The notes below the pieces were generated by a model, which saw nothing but the letters and a program-made list of their open reading frames with translations, did not search any database and was not told the origin of the DNA. Positions 27,605 through 37,706 of a DNA stretch of 64,000 nucleotides are shown one piece after another (within the stretch, counting starts at the first letter, position 1; every line of letters starts with the position of its first letter). This DNA comes from JADFGZ01 sp965222345 (lineage in GTDB: Bacteria > Acidobacteriota > Terriglobia > 2-12-FULL-54-10), in assembly GCA_965222345.1 (NCBI GenBank), contig CBDCTS010000007.1, positions 1,798,001-1,862,000 on the forward strand, read 5' to 3'. The position numbers were made by a program, and so were the translations under genes.

Positions 27605-29944
27605 ATGCAGCGGAGAGAGTTCATCGGCCAACGGGTCAAGCGAAAGGAAGACCCCCGCTTCCTGCGCGGGGAAGGCAACTACGTGGATGACATCCAACTC
27701 CACGGGATGGTACATGCAGCCCTGTTGCGGAGTCCCCACGCGCACGCCCGGATTCGAGCGGTGAACGCCCGGGAAGCACTCCGGATTCCCGGAGTGCTGA
27801 GCGTCATCACGTTCCAGGATATTTCTCATTTGGCCAAGCCCATTCCCACGCGCCTGGCGTCCCATCCTTCCTTCGTTCACTATCTCCAATACCCCCTGGC
27901 CAAAGAAAAGGTTCGATACGTGGGGGAGCCGGTGGCCGTTGTGGTTGCCGACAGCCGGTACGTGGCGGAGGACGCCTTGGAGTGCATCCAAACCGACTAT
28001 GAGCCCCTTCCGGCGGTCGTGAATACGCGGAGCGCGGTGAAGGCAGACGCCGTGCGGATTCACGAGCGGACTGCGGGCAATCTGGCCGGCTGCGGCGTGG
28101 TCGATCTGGGCGACGTGGCGGGAGCCTTCCGAAGGGCCGAGTTGAGCTTCTCGGAGCAATTCACGATCCAGCGGCATACCGGCATGCCGATGGAGACCCG
28201 GGGATTGATTGCGGAGTACAATCGGGGCACAAAAGTCTTGACGGTATGGGGACCGACCAAGGTTCCTTACTTCAATCGCTCGGTGCTGGCCACATTTCTG
28301 GGGCTGCCGGAACACGGAATCCACTTCATCGAACCGGACGTGGGAGGGGGCTTCGGGGTGCGGGGGGAATTTTATCCCGAGGATTTTCTGGTTCCCTTTC
28401 TGGCCCTCCGCCTGGACCGTCCCGTGAAGTGGATCGAAGACCGCAGAGAACATTTTCTGGCCGCCAATCACTCCCGCGAACAGCGATGGGAGGTGGAGGT
28501 GGCAGCGGGAAAAGAGGGCGATCTGCAGGCGGTGAAAGCAAGAGTCTGGAACGACATGGGCGCCTATATTCGAGGCTCGACGATTCCAGCCCTGGCCGCC
28601 GGCGTGTTTCCCGGCCCCTACCGGCTTCCGAACTATTGGTGCGAATGGAATGCAGTCATCACCAACAAGACACCCGTTGGCACCTACCGGGCCCCGAGCC
28701 GCTACGAAAGCAACTTTGTGAGAGAAAGACTGATGGACTTGATCAGCTCGCGTCTGGGTCTGGACCCTGCCGCTGTGCGGTTCCGCAATTTTATCCAGCC
28801 GCAGGAGATGCCCTACAGCGTGGGCACCAGCGTGCTAACCACTCCGATCGTCTATGACAGCGGCGACTATCCCAGGCTGATGCGGAAAGCCGTTGAGCTC
28901 AGCGACTATGGCCGCCTCCGGAAGGAACAGGCAAGCCGGCGCGCGGAAGGGAAATATGTAGGAATCGGTTTGGCCTGTTTTGTGGAGAAGACCGGCACAG
29001 GCCCGTTCGAAGCCGTCCGAGTTCGGATGGACCGTTCCGGCAAGGCGGTAGTGTACACGGGCGCAACCTCAGTTGGACAGGGTCTGGAGACTACGCTGGC
29101 GCAAATCTGCGCCGGTGAACTGGGTTTGGGCATCGACGACGTAACCGTGGTTCACGGGGACACCTCGCTGGCCCCGCACAGCACCGGGACTTTTGCGAGC
29201 CGGGTGACGGTGATGGGCGGAAACGCAGTGCTGCTGGCCGCCCGCAAGCTCCGGGAGAAAGTGATCCGGCTGGCGGCGGAGTATTTCGGCTGTTCGGAAG
29301 AGGAAGTCCGCTTCGAGGGATCGACGCTTTCTGCCAAAAGCGGGAGGCGGGAAGCCCTCTCCCTGGGTGAGCTGATGCGGCACGCATCCGACTCCTGGAA
29401 GTGGGGCGTGAGCGGGCTTGACCTCGAAGCGACCCACTACTTTGAAGCAAAGCACATGACCTATCCTCACGGCGCGCAGGTGGCTTTGGTGGAGGTGGAT
29501 GCAGGCACCGGGGTGGTGACGGTGAAGAAGCTGTGGTCGCTTTACGATGTGGGAAGGGCCGTCAACCCGATGCTCCTGGAAGGCCAAATCGTGGGGGGCG
29601 TGGCACAGGGTTTGGGCGGCGCTTTTCTGGAAGAACTTGCGTACGATGAGGCGGGACAGTTGCTCTCCACGAGCTTCATGGATTACCTTTTGCCGTCGAG
29701 CATGGAGATGCCTCCCGGAGAGGTTCACCTGTTTGAAAATGACCCTTCCCCCCTGAACCCTCTGGGATTAAAAGGAGGGGGAGAAGGCGGCACGGCGGGA
29801 GTAGGCGCCGCCATCGCCAACGCGGTCTCGGATGCCTTGAAACCTCTGGACATTCAGATCACCTCATTGCCGTTGAGTCCGAACAAGCTCTGGGAGCTGA
29901 TTTCGAAATCGCAACGGATGAATGAATCTCCAAGGGAAGCATAG
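27605..29944 (+). CDS. orphan molybdopterin-binding large subunit (xanthine dehydrogenase/CoxL-like)
   Basis: A 779-residue catalytic subunit. The N-terminus QRVKRKEDPRFLRGEGNYVD and MVHAALLRSPHAHARIR is typical for the aerobic CO dehydrogenase-like branch. Cofactor motifs are GGGFGVRGEFYPEDFL, GTYRAPSRYESNF (neither the CoxL loop of true CO dehydrogenase nor the common AYRGAGRPE), GATSVGQGLETTLAQI and GGGEGGTAGVGAAIANAV with the active-site Glu. No signal peptide. The expected [2Fe-2S] and FAD subunits are absent from this window; the small subunit at 18506 is 8.6 kb away. A Tat-type substrate-binding protein follows after 72 bases. The start ATG at 27605 has AGAGGGATCGC upstream. Confidence 0.88.
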   Translation: MQRREFIGQRVKRKEDPRFLRGEGNYVDDIQLHGMVHAALLRSPHAHARIRAVNAREALRIPGVLSVITFQDISHLAKPIPTRLASHPSFVHYLQYPLAKEKVRYVGEPVAVVVADSRYVAEDALECIQTDYEPLPAVVNTRSAVKADAVRIHERTAGNLAGCGVVDLGDVAGAFRRAELSFSEQFTIQRHTGMPMETRGLIAEYNRGTKVLTVWGPTKVPYFNRSVLATFLGLPEHGIHFIEPDVGGGFGVRGEFYPEDFLVPFLALRLDRPVKWIEDRREHFLAANHSREQRWEVEVAAGKEGDLQAVKARVWNDMGAYIRGSTIPALAAGVFPGPYRLPNYWCEWNAVITNKTPVGTYRAPSRYESNFVRERLMDLISSRLGLDPAAVRFRNFIQPQEMPYSVGTSVLTTPIVYDSGDYPRLMRKAVELSDYGRLRKEQASRRAEGKYVGIGLACFVEKTGTGPFEAVRVRMDRSGKAVVYTGATSVGQGLETTLAQICAGELGLGIDDVTVVHGDTSLAPHSTGTFASRVTVMGGNAVLLAARKLREKVIRLAAEYFGCSEEEVRFEGSTLSAKSGRREALSLGELMRHASDSWKWGVSGLDLEATHYFEAKHMTYPHGAQVALVEVDAGTGVVTVKKLWSLYDVGRAVNPMLLEGQIVGGVAQGLGGAFLEELAYDEAGQLLSTSFMDYLLPSSMEMPPGEVHLFENDPSPLNPLGLKGGGEGGTAGVGAAIANAVSDALKPLDIQITSLPLSPNKLWELISKSQRMNESPREA

Positions 29945-30016
29945 ACGGAAGGCAGGGCTCATGCGGTTTGATTGCCGAATCGTTTGCGCGCAAACAATTG
30001 TGGAGACCTTGCGGGT

Positions 30017-31051
30017 ATGAATCGAAGACAGTTTTTCAAGCGTAGCGGGCTAGGCTTGGGCGCAGCGGTTTTCAGCGGAGCGAGACCGGAGGCATTGCTA
30101 GGGCAGAACCTGCCCACCGTGAGGGTCAGCGGCCTGTCGAGCGGGATGACGGCCGTAGCAGCCAACCTGTTGGTCCGCTCCGGAGCGGCGGAAAGGCGGG
30201 GGCTGCATGTGGAAGTGAAGCCCTTCGGAGCCGACGTGCGGGCCCAAAACTTCTTGCAGGGGCTCTCGGACGTCTCCTTCGACTTCGGTCCGAGCCAGGT
30301 AGCCATTGCGTTCTCAAGATTCCCTACGGCTATCGTCAACAGTGTTCAGGCTACTCAAGACGTGGTGATTGTCCGGGCCGATTCCGGAATGGATCGCATA
30401 GAGGACCTGCTGAACTTCCAGCAACGGGAGGGGCGCAAACCGAAGTTTGGCATCTACGGCCGTGACTCTTCCGGCTTCAACGAGTTCGCGGTCCTGCTGG
30501 CCGTAAAGTTCGGAGTGAATCGTCCCCGGCTCGAACAGATCTTCGATCTGGTGGAGGCATCTCCGCCGGGGCTCATCCCCTTGCTGAGGCACGGGAATGT
30601 TGACGCCGCCAATTTGTTTGACCCCCTGGCCCTGCGGGCCGAACTCGATGCGAACGCCAGGAGCATTTTTGGCCCCTTTGCCCGGGAGTTCGAGAAAATC
30701 TGGGGAACGCCCAAGGTCCTGTCCGGAATCACCGTCCGGGTCGACTATCTTCGGAAGAACCGGGACATCCTCAGGCGGCTCCGCGATGCCTGGATCGACA
30801 CGGTCGAATGGGTTTCCCGTAACGGGTACGAGTTCTTTCGGGAAGATCGGTTTAAGCAACTAACGGGCATCCGGGAAAACAGGGCAATCGATCGCCTCAT
30901 CGAGCGCAACATTTCATTGCCACTGTTCATCGCGCGGTGGGACACGGCCATGAAGGAAACCCAACTTCAGTTCCTCAAGGTTGCCGCCCAACAGGGAATC
31001 CTGCCATCCGTCCCGGCCACAGCCATAGCTGATCTGGAGGACTTCGCCTAG
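30017..31051 (+). CDS. Tat-exported ABC substrate-binding protein (SsuA/TauA/NitT-like)
   Basis: A 344-residue periplasmic binding protein with a twin-arginine signal (NRRQFFKRSGLGLGAAVFSG). The mature part follows the NMT1/SsuA layout: VRVSGLSSGMTAVAANLLVR, an EVKPFGADVRAQNFLQGLSD ligand-pocket region and FGIYGRDSSGFNEFAV. No permease or ATPase gene lies nearby, so it may serve a transporter encoded elsewhere or act as a sensor. It is co-directional with, and 72 bases behind, the orphan molybdenum-hydroxylase large subunit, so its ligand is probably that enzyme's substrate or product. Confidence 0.8.
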   Translation: MNRRQFFKRSGLGLGAAVFSGARPEALLGQNLPTVRVSGLSSGMTAVAANLLVRSGAAERRGLHVEVKPFGADVRAQNFLQGLSDVSFDFGPSQVAIAFSRFPTAIVNSVQATQDVVIVRADSGMDRIEDLLNFQQREGRKPKFGIYGRDSSGFNEFAVLLAVKFGVNRPRLEQIFDLVEASPPGLIPLLRHGNVDAANLFDPLALRAELDANARSIFGPFAREFEKIWGTPKVLSGITVRVDYLRKNRDILRRLRDAWIDTVEWVSRNGYEFFREDRFKQLTGIRENRAIDRLIERNISLPLFIARWDTAMKETQLQFLKVAAQQGILPSVPATAIADLEDFA

Positions 31052-31201
31052 CGATCAATTCAACCGGAAAAACCATGATCCGGAGCACCCTGGCCTCTAA
31101 GTGCCGGACAGTGCCCGGATCACAACCTTGCCGGTTGATTGCCGTTCGTGAAATGCTTCCCGTCATAACCTGCTCGCGCCTCGGCGGATAGTATTTTGAC
31201 T

Positions 31202-31345
31202 TCAGCAGTGCGCCAGGTTAGTTTTCTGAGAATATCCAGAATTGCTGATTAGACGAGAATGGCAAGTTGCGATGACCGGCGCAGGCTGGACAACCGTCAG
31301 AGCGACCCAAACAACCAGCAGGATCATCAGCAGAGAGAAACTCAA
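31202..31345 (-). CDS. candidate small single-pass membrane peptide
   Basis: A 47-residue frame on the minus strand starts with TTG at 31345. AGGAGG lies seven bases upstream (31358-31353), the best Shine-Dalgarno in this gap. The peptide begins MSFSLLMILLVVWVALTVVQ, a clean membrane segment, and ends with a polar Cys-containing tail. It lies in an otherwise empty 446-base gap between two plus-strand genes. The combination of spacing, start and hydrophobic helix argues for a real gene, but there is no homology evidence. It could be a small regulatory or toxin-like membrane protein. Confidence 0.4.
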   Translation of the reverse strand: MSFSLLMILLVVWVALTVVQPAPVIATCHSRLISNSGYSQKTNLAHC

Positions 31346-31497
31346 GATGCCACCTCCTGATGCAGCATTGCGAAGCTCCCTACGGGACCTATCCTATTGC
31401 TGCCGGGCGGGCCGGGCTGCTTTTCTGTCGGAAAATCGAATTTTTCCTGCCGGATACAATTGGACGCATATCAACAAGTTGCAGGCTGCCATTTACC

Positions 31498-32511
31498 ATG
31501 CTGCGTAGATTGTTTCATTTTTGGGAAAGGCGTCTGGCATCACGGGATACGAACCGCACCCCTCTGCCCTTCGATCTGGGTCTGGAATGGGTGCCGGATT
31601 GGGGCTCTGCCGGAGACGGCGACAATCCTGCGGCGCATCTTCGGGCGGAGTTGCAACGGGCGCTCGAAAACAGCGATCAGTTCTTCAGTTATTCTCCGGT
31701 GAAAGAGTTCGTCCTGGAAGGGAATCTGCTGCGGTTCCGGAGCCCTTACCTTTCCGCCGATGAAGCCAACAACGTCGCGCAGGCACAGTATTTTCCCGCC
31801 AAGTCAAACGGACGGGCGGTGGTGGTCCTGCCGCAATGGAACGCCGACCGGCAAGGGCACGTGAATCTTTGCCGCCTGCTGAATTTTTTCGGGCTTGCCG
31901 CTCTTCGCATGAGCCTGCCATATCATGACGGCCGAACTCCGCCGGGCCGCGAGCGCGCCGATTACATGGTGAGCAGCAACGTGGGCCGGACGGTCCACGC
32001 CTGCCGGCAGGCAGTCGCCGAGGGACGCGCCGCCATCGATTGGCTGCAATCGCAGGGCTATCACCGCTTTGGAATCGTGGGCACCAGCCTGGGCTCCTGC
32101 ATTGCCCAGATCATCACGGCTCATGAACCCCGCGTCTCGGTTCAGGTTCTCAACCACATCTCCACATTATTCGCTGATGTTGTGTGGCGCGGAATCAGCA
32201 CTGCCTACGTGCAGCAAAGCATGGCGGGCAAAATTACGCTGGAGGAGTTAAGGGATTACTGGCGAGTGATCAGCCCGATCAGCTACTTGGGTCGAATGCA
32301 GGGCGCCGGCGTCGAGACGCTCCTGATTCACGCGCGGTATGACCTGACGTTTCCTACCGACCTGACGGAGCAGTTGATCGAGGCTTTCCGAAAGCTGGGG
32401 CTCTCCCACCAAAGGCTATGCCTCCCCTGCGGGCATTACACAACCGGGGTGGGTATCTTCAAATGGATCGACGGGGTGGCCATGAGCCGCTTTCTGCGCG
32501 AGACGCTTTGA
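31498..32511 (+). CDS. alpha/beta hydrolase family protein
   Basis: A 337-residue serine hydrolase. The nucleophile elbow is GIVGTSLGSCIAQII (Ser about residue 195), the acid Asp is in LLIHARYDLTFP and the catalytic His in LPCGHYTTG near the C-terminus. The start of the fold is RAVVVLPQWNADRQGHVNL. No signal peptide, so probably cytoplasmic. ATG at 31498 was chosen because residues before it do not look like protein and Met-Leu-Arg-Arg starts a normal amphipathic helix. The start region lacks a strong ribosome-binding site. Substrate unknown (esterase, lipase or acyl transfer). Confidence 0.8.
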   Translation: MLRRLFHFWERRLASRDTNRTPLPFDLGLEWVPDWGSAGDGDNPAAHLRAELQRALENSDQFFSYSPVKEFVLEGNLLRFRSPYLSADEANNVAQAQYFPAKSNGRAVVVLPQWNADRQGHVNLCRLLNFFGLAALRMSLPYHDGRTPPGRERADYMVSSNVGRTVHACRQAVAEGRAAIDWLQSQGYHRFGIVGTSLGSCIAQIITAHEPRVSVQVLNHISTLFADVVWRGISTAYVQQSMAGKITLEELRDYWRVISPISYLGRMQGAGVETLLIHARYDLTFPTDLTEQLIEAFRKLGLSHQRLCLPCGHYTTGVGIFKWIDGVAMSRFLRETL

Positions 32512-32581
32512 GCAGCCCAACCCGCCACCCCCGTGAGCGGACTTGCGGGGTTCCTGCGTTGTTGCAGTCGGTGGCGGCTTC

Positions 32582-33085
32582 TTATTCCGCCTCAGCGACA
32601 GCCTCAGCGCCTTTCAGCTCGATGGTATATCGGACGGCCCCCACCGGATACAAGCCATCATTGATCTCGCTGATGGTGCGCTGGTCGCCCGGGTTGAGCT
32701 GTTCGGCGATGATGCCTTCGTTCTGATAGATCAAAGCCTCTTCGGCATTGTAGTAATTGGTTGCGTACTGGATATCCTTGTAACCGTGCTGCCGGGACCG
32801 ATTTGCCAGTTGGATGGTCCACAGGGCCATGGTTTGGGTTCGGTCGCGGTCCAAAGAAAATCGCTGAATCGCCAGATCACGCATCGGATCCGCCGGTCCT
32901 TCATCTACCACAGGTCCGGAGGAGGCCGCCATGCCGGCTTCGCCCTCTCCCGGAGTTGCCGCAGGCTCACTCCCATGCATGAATAAGAAATAGAAAGCTA
33001 CTACCAGCACCCCTACAACGACAATGGATCCCCCTACAATCTTGTTGGAGCTGGAATTAGTTTCTTGCTGGGAAGTCTCAAACAT
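32582..33085 (-). CDS. single-pass membrane-anchored protein, unknown function
   Basis: A 167-residue protein. A short polar N-terminus is followed by one membrane helix (GGSIVVVGVLVVAFYFLFM, about residues 18-36), a flexible Gly/Ala/Pro linker and a soluble domain (TMALWTIQLANRSRQHGYKD, TIELKG) outside the cytoplasm. ATG at 33085 has GGCAGGGAGGG upstream, which decides the start. The domain resembles a DUF-type beta-sandwich, but I cannot name it. It lies 195 bases downstream of pruA on the same strand. Confidence 0.65.
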   Translation of the reverse strand: MFETSQQETNSSSNKIVGGSIVVVGVLVVAFYFLFMHGSEPAATPGEGEAGMAASSGPVVDEGPADPMRDLAIQRFSLDRDRTQTMALWTIQLANRSRQHGYKDIQYATNYYNAEEALIYQNEGIIAEQLNPGDQRTISEINDGLYPVGAVRYTIELKGAEAVAEAE

Positions 33086-33280
33086 ATACCCTCCCTGCCA
33101 GGGATAAATCCCCTGGCCGCAGACAAACAGAGTTTCTACAACCGGTGCAACCTTGTCCACGCCACCGGAGGGAAATTCTACAACGAAAAAACCGCTGTGA
33201 AAAGAAAAAAGGAGACAGCCCAGCGCCTGAATACGACCCTGGGAGATGGAGGAATCCCCCGCTGTTGCCTCCTGCCCGCC

Positions 33281-34867
33281 TCAGACCTTCTCCGAAACCG
33301 CCTTCGCCTGGGTAAACAGCAGCAGGTAATCGCGGCCTCCTGCCTTGGAGTTCGTGCCGGACATGTTGAAGCCGCCAAAGGGATGGCCGCCCACCAGAGC
33401 CCCCGTGCATTTGCGGTTGAAATACAGGTTGCCGACGTGGAAGCTGTCTCGCGCCCGCTCCATATGCTCCCGAGAGTTGGTAAAGACCGACCCGGTGAGC
33501 CCGTATTCCGTGTTGTTGGCAATTTCCAGAGCGTCGTCGAAATCCCGCGCCTTGATGACGGCCAGCACGGGCCCAAAAATCTCCTCTTGGGAAATGCGCG
33601 CCTTGGGGGGCACGTCCGCGATAATCGTCGGCTGGATAAAGTGGCCGTCGCCAGGCGCCGCGTTTCCTCCCGTAATCAGCCGCCCTTCTTTTTTGCCCAC
33701 CTCAATATATTCGAGCATGGACTTCTTGGCCCTCTCGTTGATGACCGGCCCCATGTAATTGTCCGGGTCTTCGGACAGCCCCATGCGAATCGCTTCCGTC
33801 CGGGCGCGCAGTTTTTCCAGAAACGAGTCGTAGACCTCGGCAGCAACAATCGCCCGGGAACAGGCCGAGCACTTCTGGCCCTGGTAGCCGAATGCGGAGA
33901 CAAATACGCCCTGGACGGCAGCTTCCAAGTCCACGTCCGAGTCCACCACAATGGAATCCTTGCCTCCCATCTCGGCAACAACCCGCTTGATCCAGATTTG
34001 ACCGGGAGCGGTCTTGGCCGCCAGTTCGTTGATGTTCAGGCCCACTTCCTTGGAGCCGGTGAAGGCCACGAAACGCGTTCGGGGATGTTTCACCAAGGTG
34101 TCACCGACCACCGCTCCGCTTCCGGTCAGAAAACTGATCGCCTCGGGAGGCAGTCCCGCCTCTTGGAGGATTTTCATCCACCGTGCCGCGATGGCGGGAG
34201 AGTCACTCGACGGCTTGAGAACCACGGTATTGCCGGCGACCCAGGCAGCCGAGCTCATGCCAAGCATAATGGCCAGGGGGAAATTCCACGGCGAGATGAC
34301 CACTCCGACCCCCAGTGGAATGTAGCGCAACTCGTTGGACTCTCCGGGAATCGGCGTGACGGGCTGGGGGCCGGCCAGGCGCAGCAACTCGCGGGCGTAA
34401 AACTCGCAGAAGTCGATGCCTTCGGCCACGTCCGCGTCCGCCTCCGCCCAGTTCTTGCCCACCTCAAAGACCATCCAGGCAGCCATCTCGAACTTCCGCC
34501 GCCGCAGAATTTCCGATGCTTTGAGCAAAATGCCGGCGCGTTGCTCAACCGGCACCCGCGCCCAACGGAGAAAATTTTTGTGAGCCACCTCCACCGTGTG
34601 CGCCGCCAGCTCCGGCGTGCATTGCTGAAAAACGCCAATCACCTCATCCTTCCGGGACGGATTGTAGGAACAAAACTTCTCCGCAGTCCGGACTTTTTCT
34701 CCTCCGATGATGAGGTCGTATTCCTGGCCGAGCTGTCCACGAACCTTCTCGACGGCGGCTTGCATGGCGCTGCGGTTCTCCGGACGAGAGAAGTCCGTAA
34801 ACGGCTCATTCCGAAACTCCGGAAGCGAACTCTCTCTGGGTTTCTCTTTCATCGCCTCTACCGTCAT
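33281..34867 (-). CDS. pruA: L-glutamate gamma-semialdehyde (1-pyrroline-5-carboxylate) dehydrogenase
   Basis: NAD-dependent oxidation of glutamate semialdehyde to glutamate, the second step of proline degradation. The 528-residue protein has the family N-terminus (FRNEPFTDFSRPENRSAM). Aldehyde dehydrogenase motifs follow in order: ISPWNFPLAIMLGM, GNTVVLKPSSDSP, FTGSKEVG, VAEMGGKDSIVV and FGYQGQKCSACSR with the catalytic Cys. The C-terminal GGHPFGGFNMSGTNSKAGG is specific for P5C dehydrogenases of the RocA/PruA type. ATG at 34867 follows GGAAAGGAATCTTTG. No proline dehydrogenase gene lies beside it. Confidence 0.93.
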   Translation of the reverse strand: MTVEAMKEKPRESSLPEFRNEPFTDFSRPENRSAMQAAVEKVRGQLGQEYDLIIGGEKVRTAEKFCSYNPSRKDEVIGVFQQCTPELAAHTVEVAHKNFLRWARVPVEQRAGILLKASEILRRRKFEMAAWMVFEVGKNWAEADADVAEGIDFCEFYARELLRLAGPQPVTPIPGESNELRYIPLGVGVVISPWNFPLAIMLGMSSAAWVAGNTVVLKPSSDSPAIAARWMKILQEAGLPPEAISFLTGSGAVVGDTLVKHPRTRFVAFTGSKEVGLNINELAAKTAPGQIWIKRVVAEMGGKDSIVVDSDVDLEAAVQGVFVSAFGYQGQKCSACSRAIVAAEVYDSFLEKLRARTEAIRMGLSEDPDNYMGPVINERAKKSMLEYIEVGKKEGRLITGGNAAPGDGHFIQPTIIADVPPKARISQEEIFGPVLAVIKARDFDDALEIANNTEYGLTGSVFTNSREHMERARDSFHVGNLYFNRKCTGALVGGHPFGGFNMSGTNSKAGGRDYLLLFTQAKAVSEKV

Positions 34868-35018
34868 CAAAGATTCCTTTCCTTTCCGCCGCGCATACGG
34901 CCCGTAACTTACCCTCGAATAGATGATGGGTGCGTAAACCGTCCATAATAGCACGAATGAATGCTAAAGAGCATGGGGATTCAAGCGGTCGACATAGACG
35001 GAATGGCTCTCCGCCCGC

Positions 35019-35930
35019 TCACTCCGGTTGTGGAACCGAAGGTTCAGGCTGGGGTTGCTCCGGCGGGACTTCATCTCCGTAGGTCACCGTAACGGTGCTG
35101 CGGAATTGCTTGTAATCTTCATACCGCACGATCATGCGAATCCGCTGAGGACCGCTGCTGAAATGCAGGGTGTCATCCGCGCCGGTCCAGGTCGGAAACC
35201 AAAACTTGCCGTCGATCTGTTCCCGGTAGGTTTCAAACCGGGGAAAAAGATTCTCCTGGCCTTTCTCGCGGATGTCGGGAACCGCCTTCCCGTAGGTCTT
35301 GACGATTTGCAGGTCGCGGTCATCCACCCAAATCTGTCCCTGGAAATACCGCTGGCCCTTTTCGATCCGCTTGGGGCCCACCATGAAGACATAGGTGCTC
35401 AGCTCATCGACGTTCTGGCGGCCCATGTACTTGACGTCGTACTTGTGCAGGTCGTCGGTGGTCAGCACAAACGGCTGGACGCTGCGCAGGTCCCGCTCAT
35501 CCTCCGGGCTGATGCTGATGCCGCGCAGGGTGGAGAGCGGGGCGTAGGCCACCTTCTCAATCCGCTTTCCGTCGGGGGAAAAAAGGATGTCTTCCTCCAC
35601 GTGGAAGGTTCCCCTGACCTCGCCATCCGGGGAAAGCTCCTGCACCTTTACAATTTGTCGGTAGGTATAGTTTTCGCGGGCAGTCTGAAATTCTTTTTCC
35701 TTCTCCGCAAACCGCCGGATGATCGTCTGTATGTCGGGAGCGCCGTCCGTCTTGGCGGTTGCATTGCCGGCCGCGCCGGGTCCGCCAGTCTGGGGCGCTG
35801 GGGCCGTTTGCTCCTGTTGCGCGCCCGCTCCAAACAGCATGGCAGATGAAGACAGGAATACGAAGCAACAGCAGTACAGCAGTCTGGCCGCTGCCTGCCG
35901 CAAATGTCTGAAAATTTTTTGTGCTGCCAA
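35019..35930 (-). CDS. exported LolA-like/outer-membrane-lipoprotein-sorting-type protein
   Basis: About 303 residues. From TTG at 35930 (upstream GGGAGGGG) the protein opens with a basic stretch and a hydrophobic helix (LLYCCCFVFLSSSAMLFGAG), a signal peptide. The mature part has a Pro/Gly/Ala linker and then ENYTYRQIVKVQEL, GRQNVDELSTYVFMVGP and GQIWVDDRDLQIVKTYGKAV. This half-barrel pattern is shared with LolA/LppX-like proteins common in Acidobacteriota. The C-terminus is Pro/Glu-rich. An in-frame ATG upstream at 36008 gives a poorer signal peptide. Function unknown; probably periplasmic. Confidence 0.68.
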   Translation of the reverse strand: MAAQKIFRHLRQAAARLLYCCCFVFLSSSAMLFGAGAQQEQTAPAPQTGGPGAAGNATAKTDGAPDIQTIIRRFAEKEKEFQTARENYTYRQIVKVQELSPDGEVRGTFHVEEDILFSPDGKRIEKVAYAPLSTLRGISISPEDERDLRSVQPFVLTTDDLHKYDVKYMGRQNVDELSTYVFMVGPKRIEKGQRYFQGQIWVDDRDLQIVKTYGKAVPDIREKGQENLFPRFETYREQIDGKFWFPTWTGADDTLHFSSGPQRIRMIVRYEDYKQFRSTVTVTYGDEVPPEQPQPEPSVPQPE

Positions 35931-36152
35931 GGCTTTCCCCTCCCTTCCCGTTCCGGCTATCTCATTTTCCTCCGAACGCGCCCGCCGATCAACCCCCCGG
36001 AAAAACAATGCCGCGAACCGCCGGGCCCGAAGGGGTTCCTTTATCTGGATGGTAGGATGCCGATGAGCGGTATTTCGTTGCTATGGTTTCGAAGACCGGG
36101 GATTGGCCGGCTTGGCGGTGGTTGTGGAATCAGGCCAGCGTCCGGCGGCAAT

Positions 36153-36932
36153 TCACTTGCGAAGAATGCAGACGAAACGGTTCAAGCTGAAGAAGTACGT
36201 ATGGTTGTCAAAGGCTTCGCTCAACAATCGCATCCACCGCTCGACCTCCGCCGGGGTACATTTTTTTGCCCTCAAGAGGTAGTCTCGGATCACGTAGCTC
36301 AGCGGCCCTCCGTACCGCCGGGCGGAGTACTCGTCGTTGTGGAACACGTAGTGATAGCGATCGATTTGCTTGGCGCCGGCCTGTTGGCAGAGCGAGTACA
36401 GGCGGCGTCCGAACCAGCCGTCGCCGTGGTGATCGGAGAAGCCCAGCGTTACTTTCCGCTGCAACTCTTTGTCCGGCACGTTGTAAACCAGCGTGTCCCA
36501 ATCCGTCTCAGCGATGAAAACCCGGCCCGCCGGTTTGACCACGCGCAACATCGCCCGAATCACCGGAATTGGGTCGGCGACATAACCGAGCACTTGCGTA
36601 CAAACCACCCCGTCGAAATGATCTTCCGGAAACTCTATTTCCTCGACGGCCTTCAGTTGATACTCGATATTTTCGGAGGCTGCCGCAGCGCGAGCGACGG
36701 CTAACATGGCGTCGCTGTTGTCAATCCCGACGATCTTTCCTTTCGGCCCCACCATCTTGCTGAGCGCCAGGGTGTTGATGCCGGTTCCGCATCCCACGTC
36801 CAGGAGTTTCTCTCCGGGCCGCGGATCAAACCAAATGCGGTACTGCCGCTGCATCTCGCGGATATCTTCGGACTGGTAGATGAGGCTGAGTTGTTGCGCC
36901 GTTTTCTCGTCGAAAGAGAAGGTCGCAGACAT
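36153..36932 (-). CDS. class I SAM-dependent methyltransferase (UbiE/Methyltransf_11 type)
   Basis: A 259-residue protein with SAM motif I LLDVGCGTGINTLALSKM (about residues 43-60), GIDNSDAMLAVARAAA (motif II), FDGVVCTQVLGYVADP and MLRVVKPAGRVFIAETDWDT. The C-terminal region includes RYHYVFHNDEYSARRYG. The layout resembles small-molecule methyltransferases such as UbiE or arsenite-type relatives, but no Cys set for arsenite is present. It stands alone between an exported protein and a cyclophilin on the same strand. Substrate unknown. Confidence 0.8.
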   Translation of the reverse strand: MSATFSFDEKTAQQLSLIYQSEDIREMQRQYRIWFDPRPGEKLLDVGCGTGINTLALSKMVGPKGKIVGIDNSDAMLAVARAAAASENIEYQLKAVEEIEFPEDHFDGVVCTQVLGYVADPIPVIRAMLRVVKPAGRVFIAETDWDTLVYNVPDKELQRKVTLGFSDHHGDGWFGRRLYSLCQQAGAKQIDRYHYVFHNDEYSARRYGGPLSYVIRDYLLRAKKCTPAEVERWMRLLSEAFDNHTYFFSLNRFVCILRK

Positions 36933-37082
36933 GAGGAAATCCTTCCTGCGGGAGGCACAGCTAACGGCGGAGCCGCTCGAACCCGCGCCGACCCGCCGAG
37001 GCCGGCGCGGTTGTGCGGCCCGGCAAATTCTACATGCTGCTGAAATGTGCTGCCGGGCCGCGAGCGAGCGGTCCGTAAAGAA

Positions 37083-37706
<624 letters not shown>

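Noticed and set aside
33065..34948. Long plus-strand open frame antisense to pruA
   Set aside because: pruA has complete motifs on the other strand; the antisense translation has no recognisable domain.
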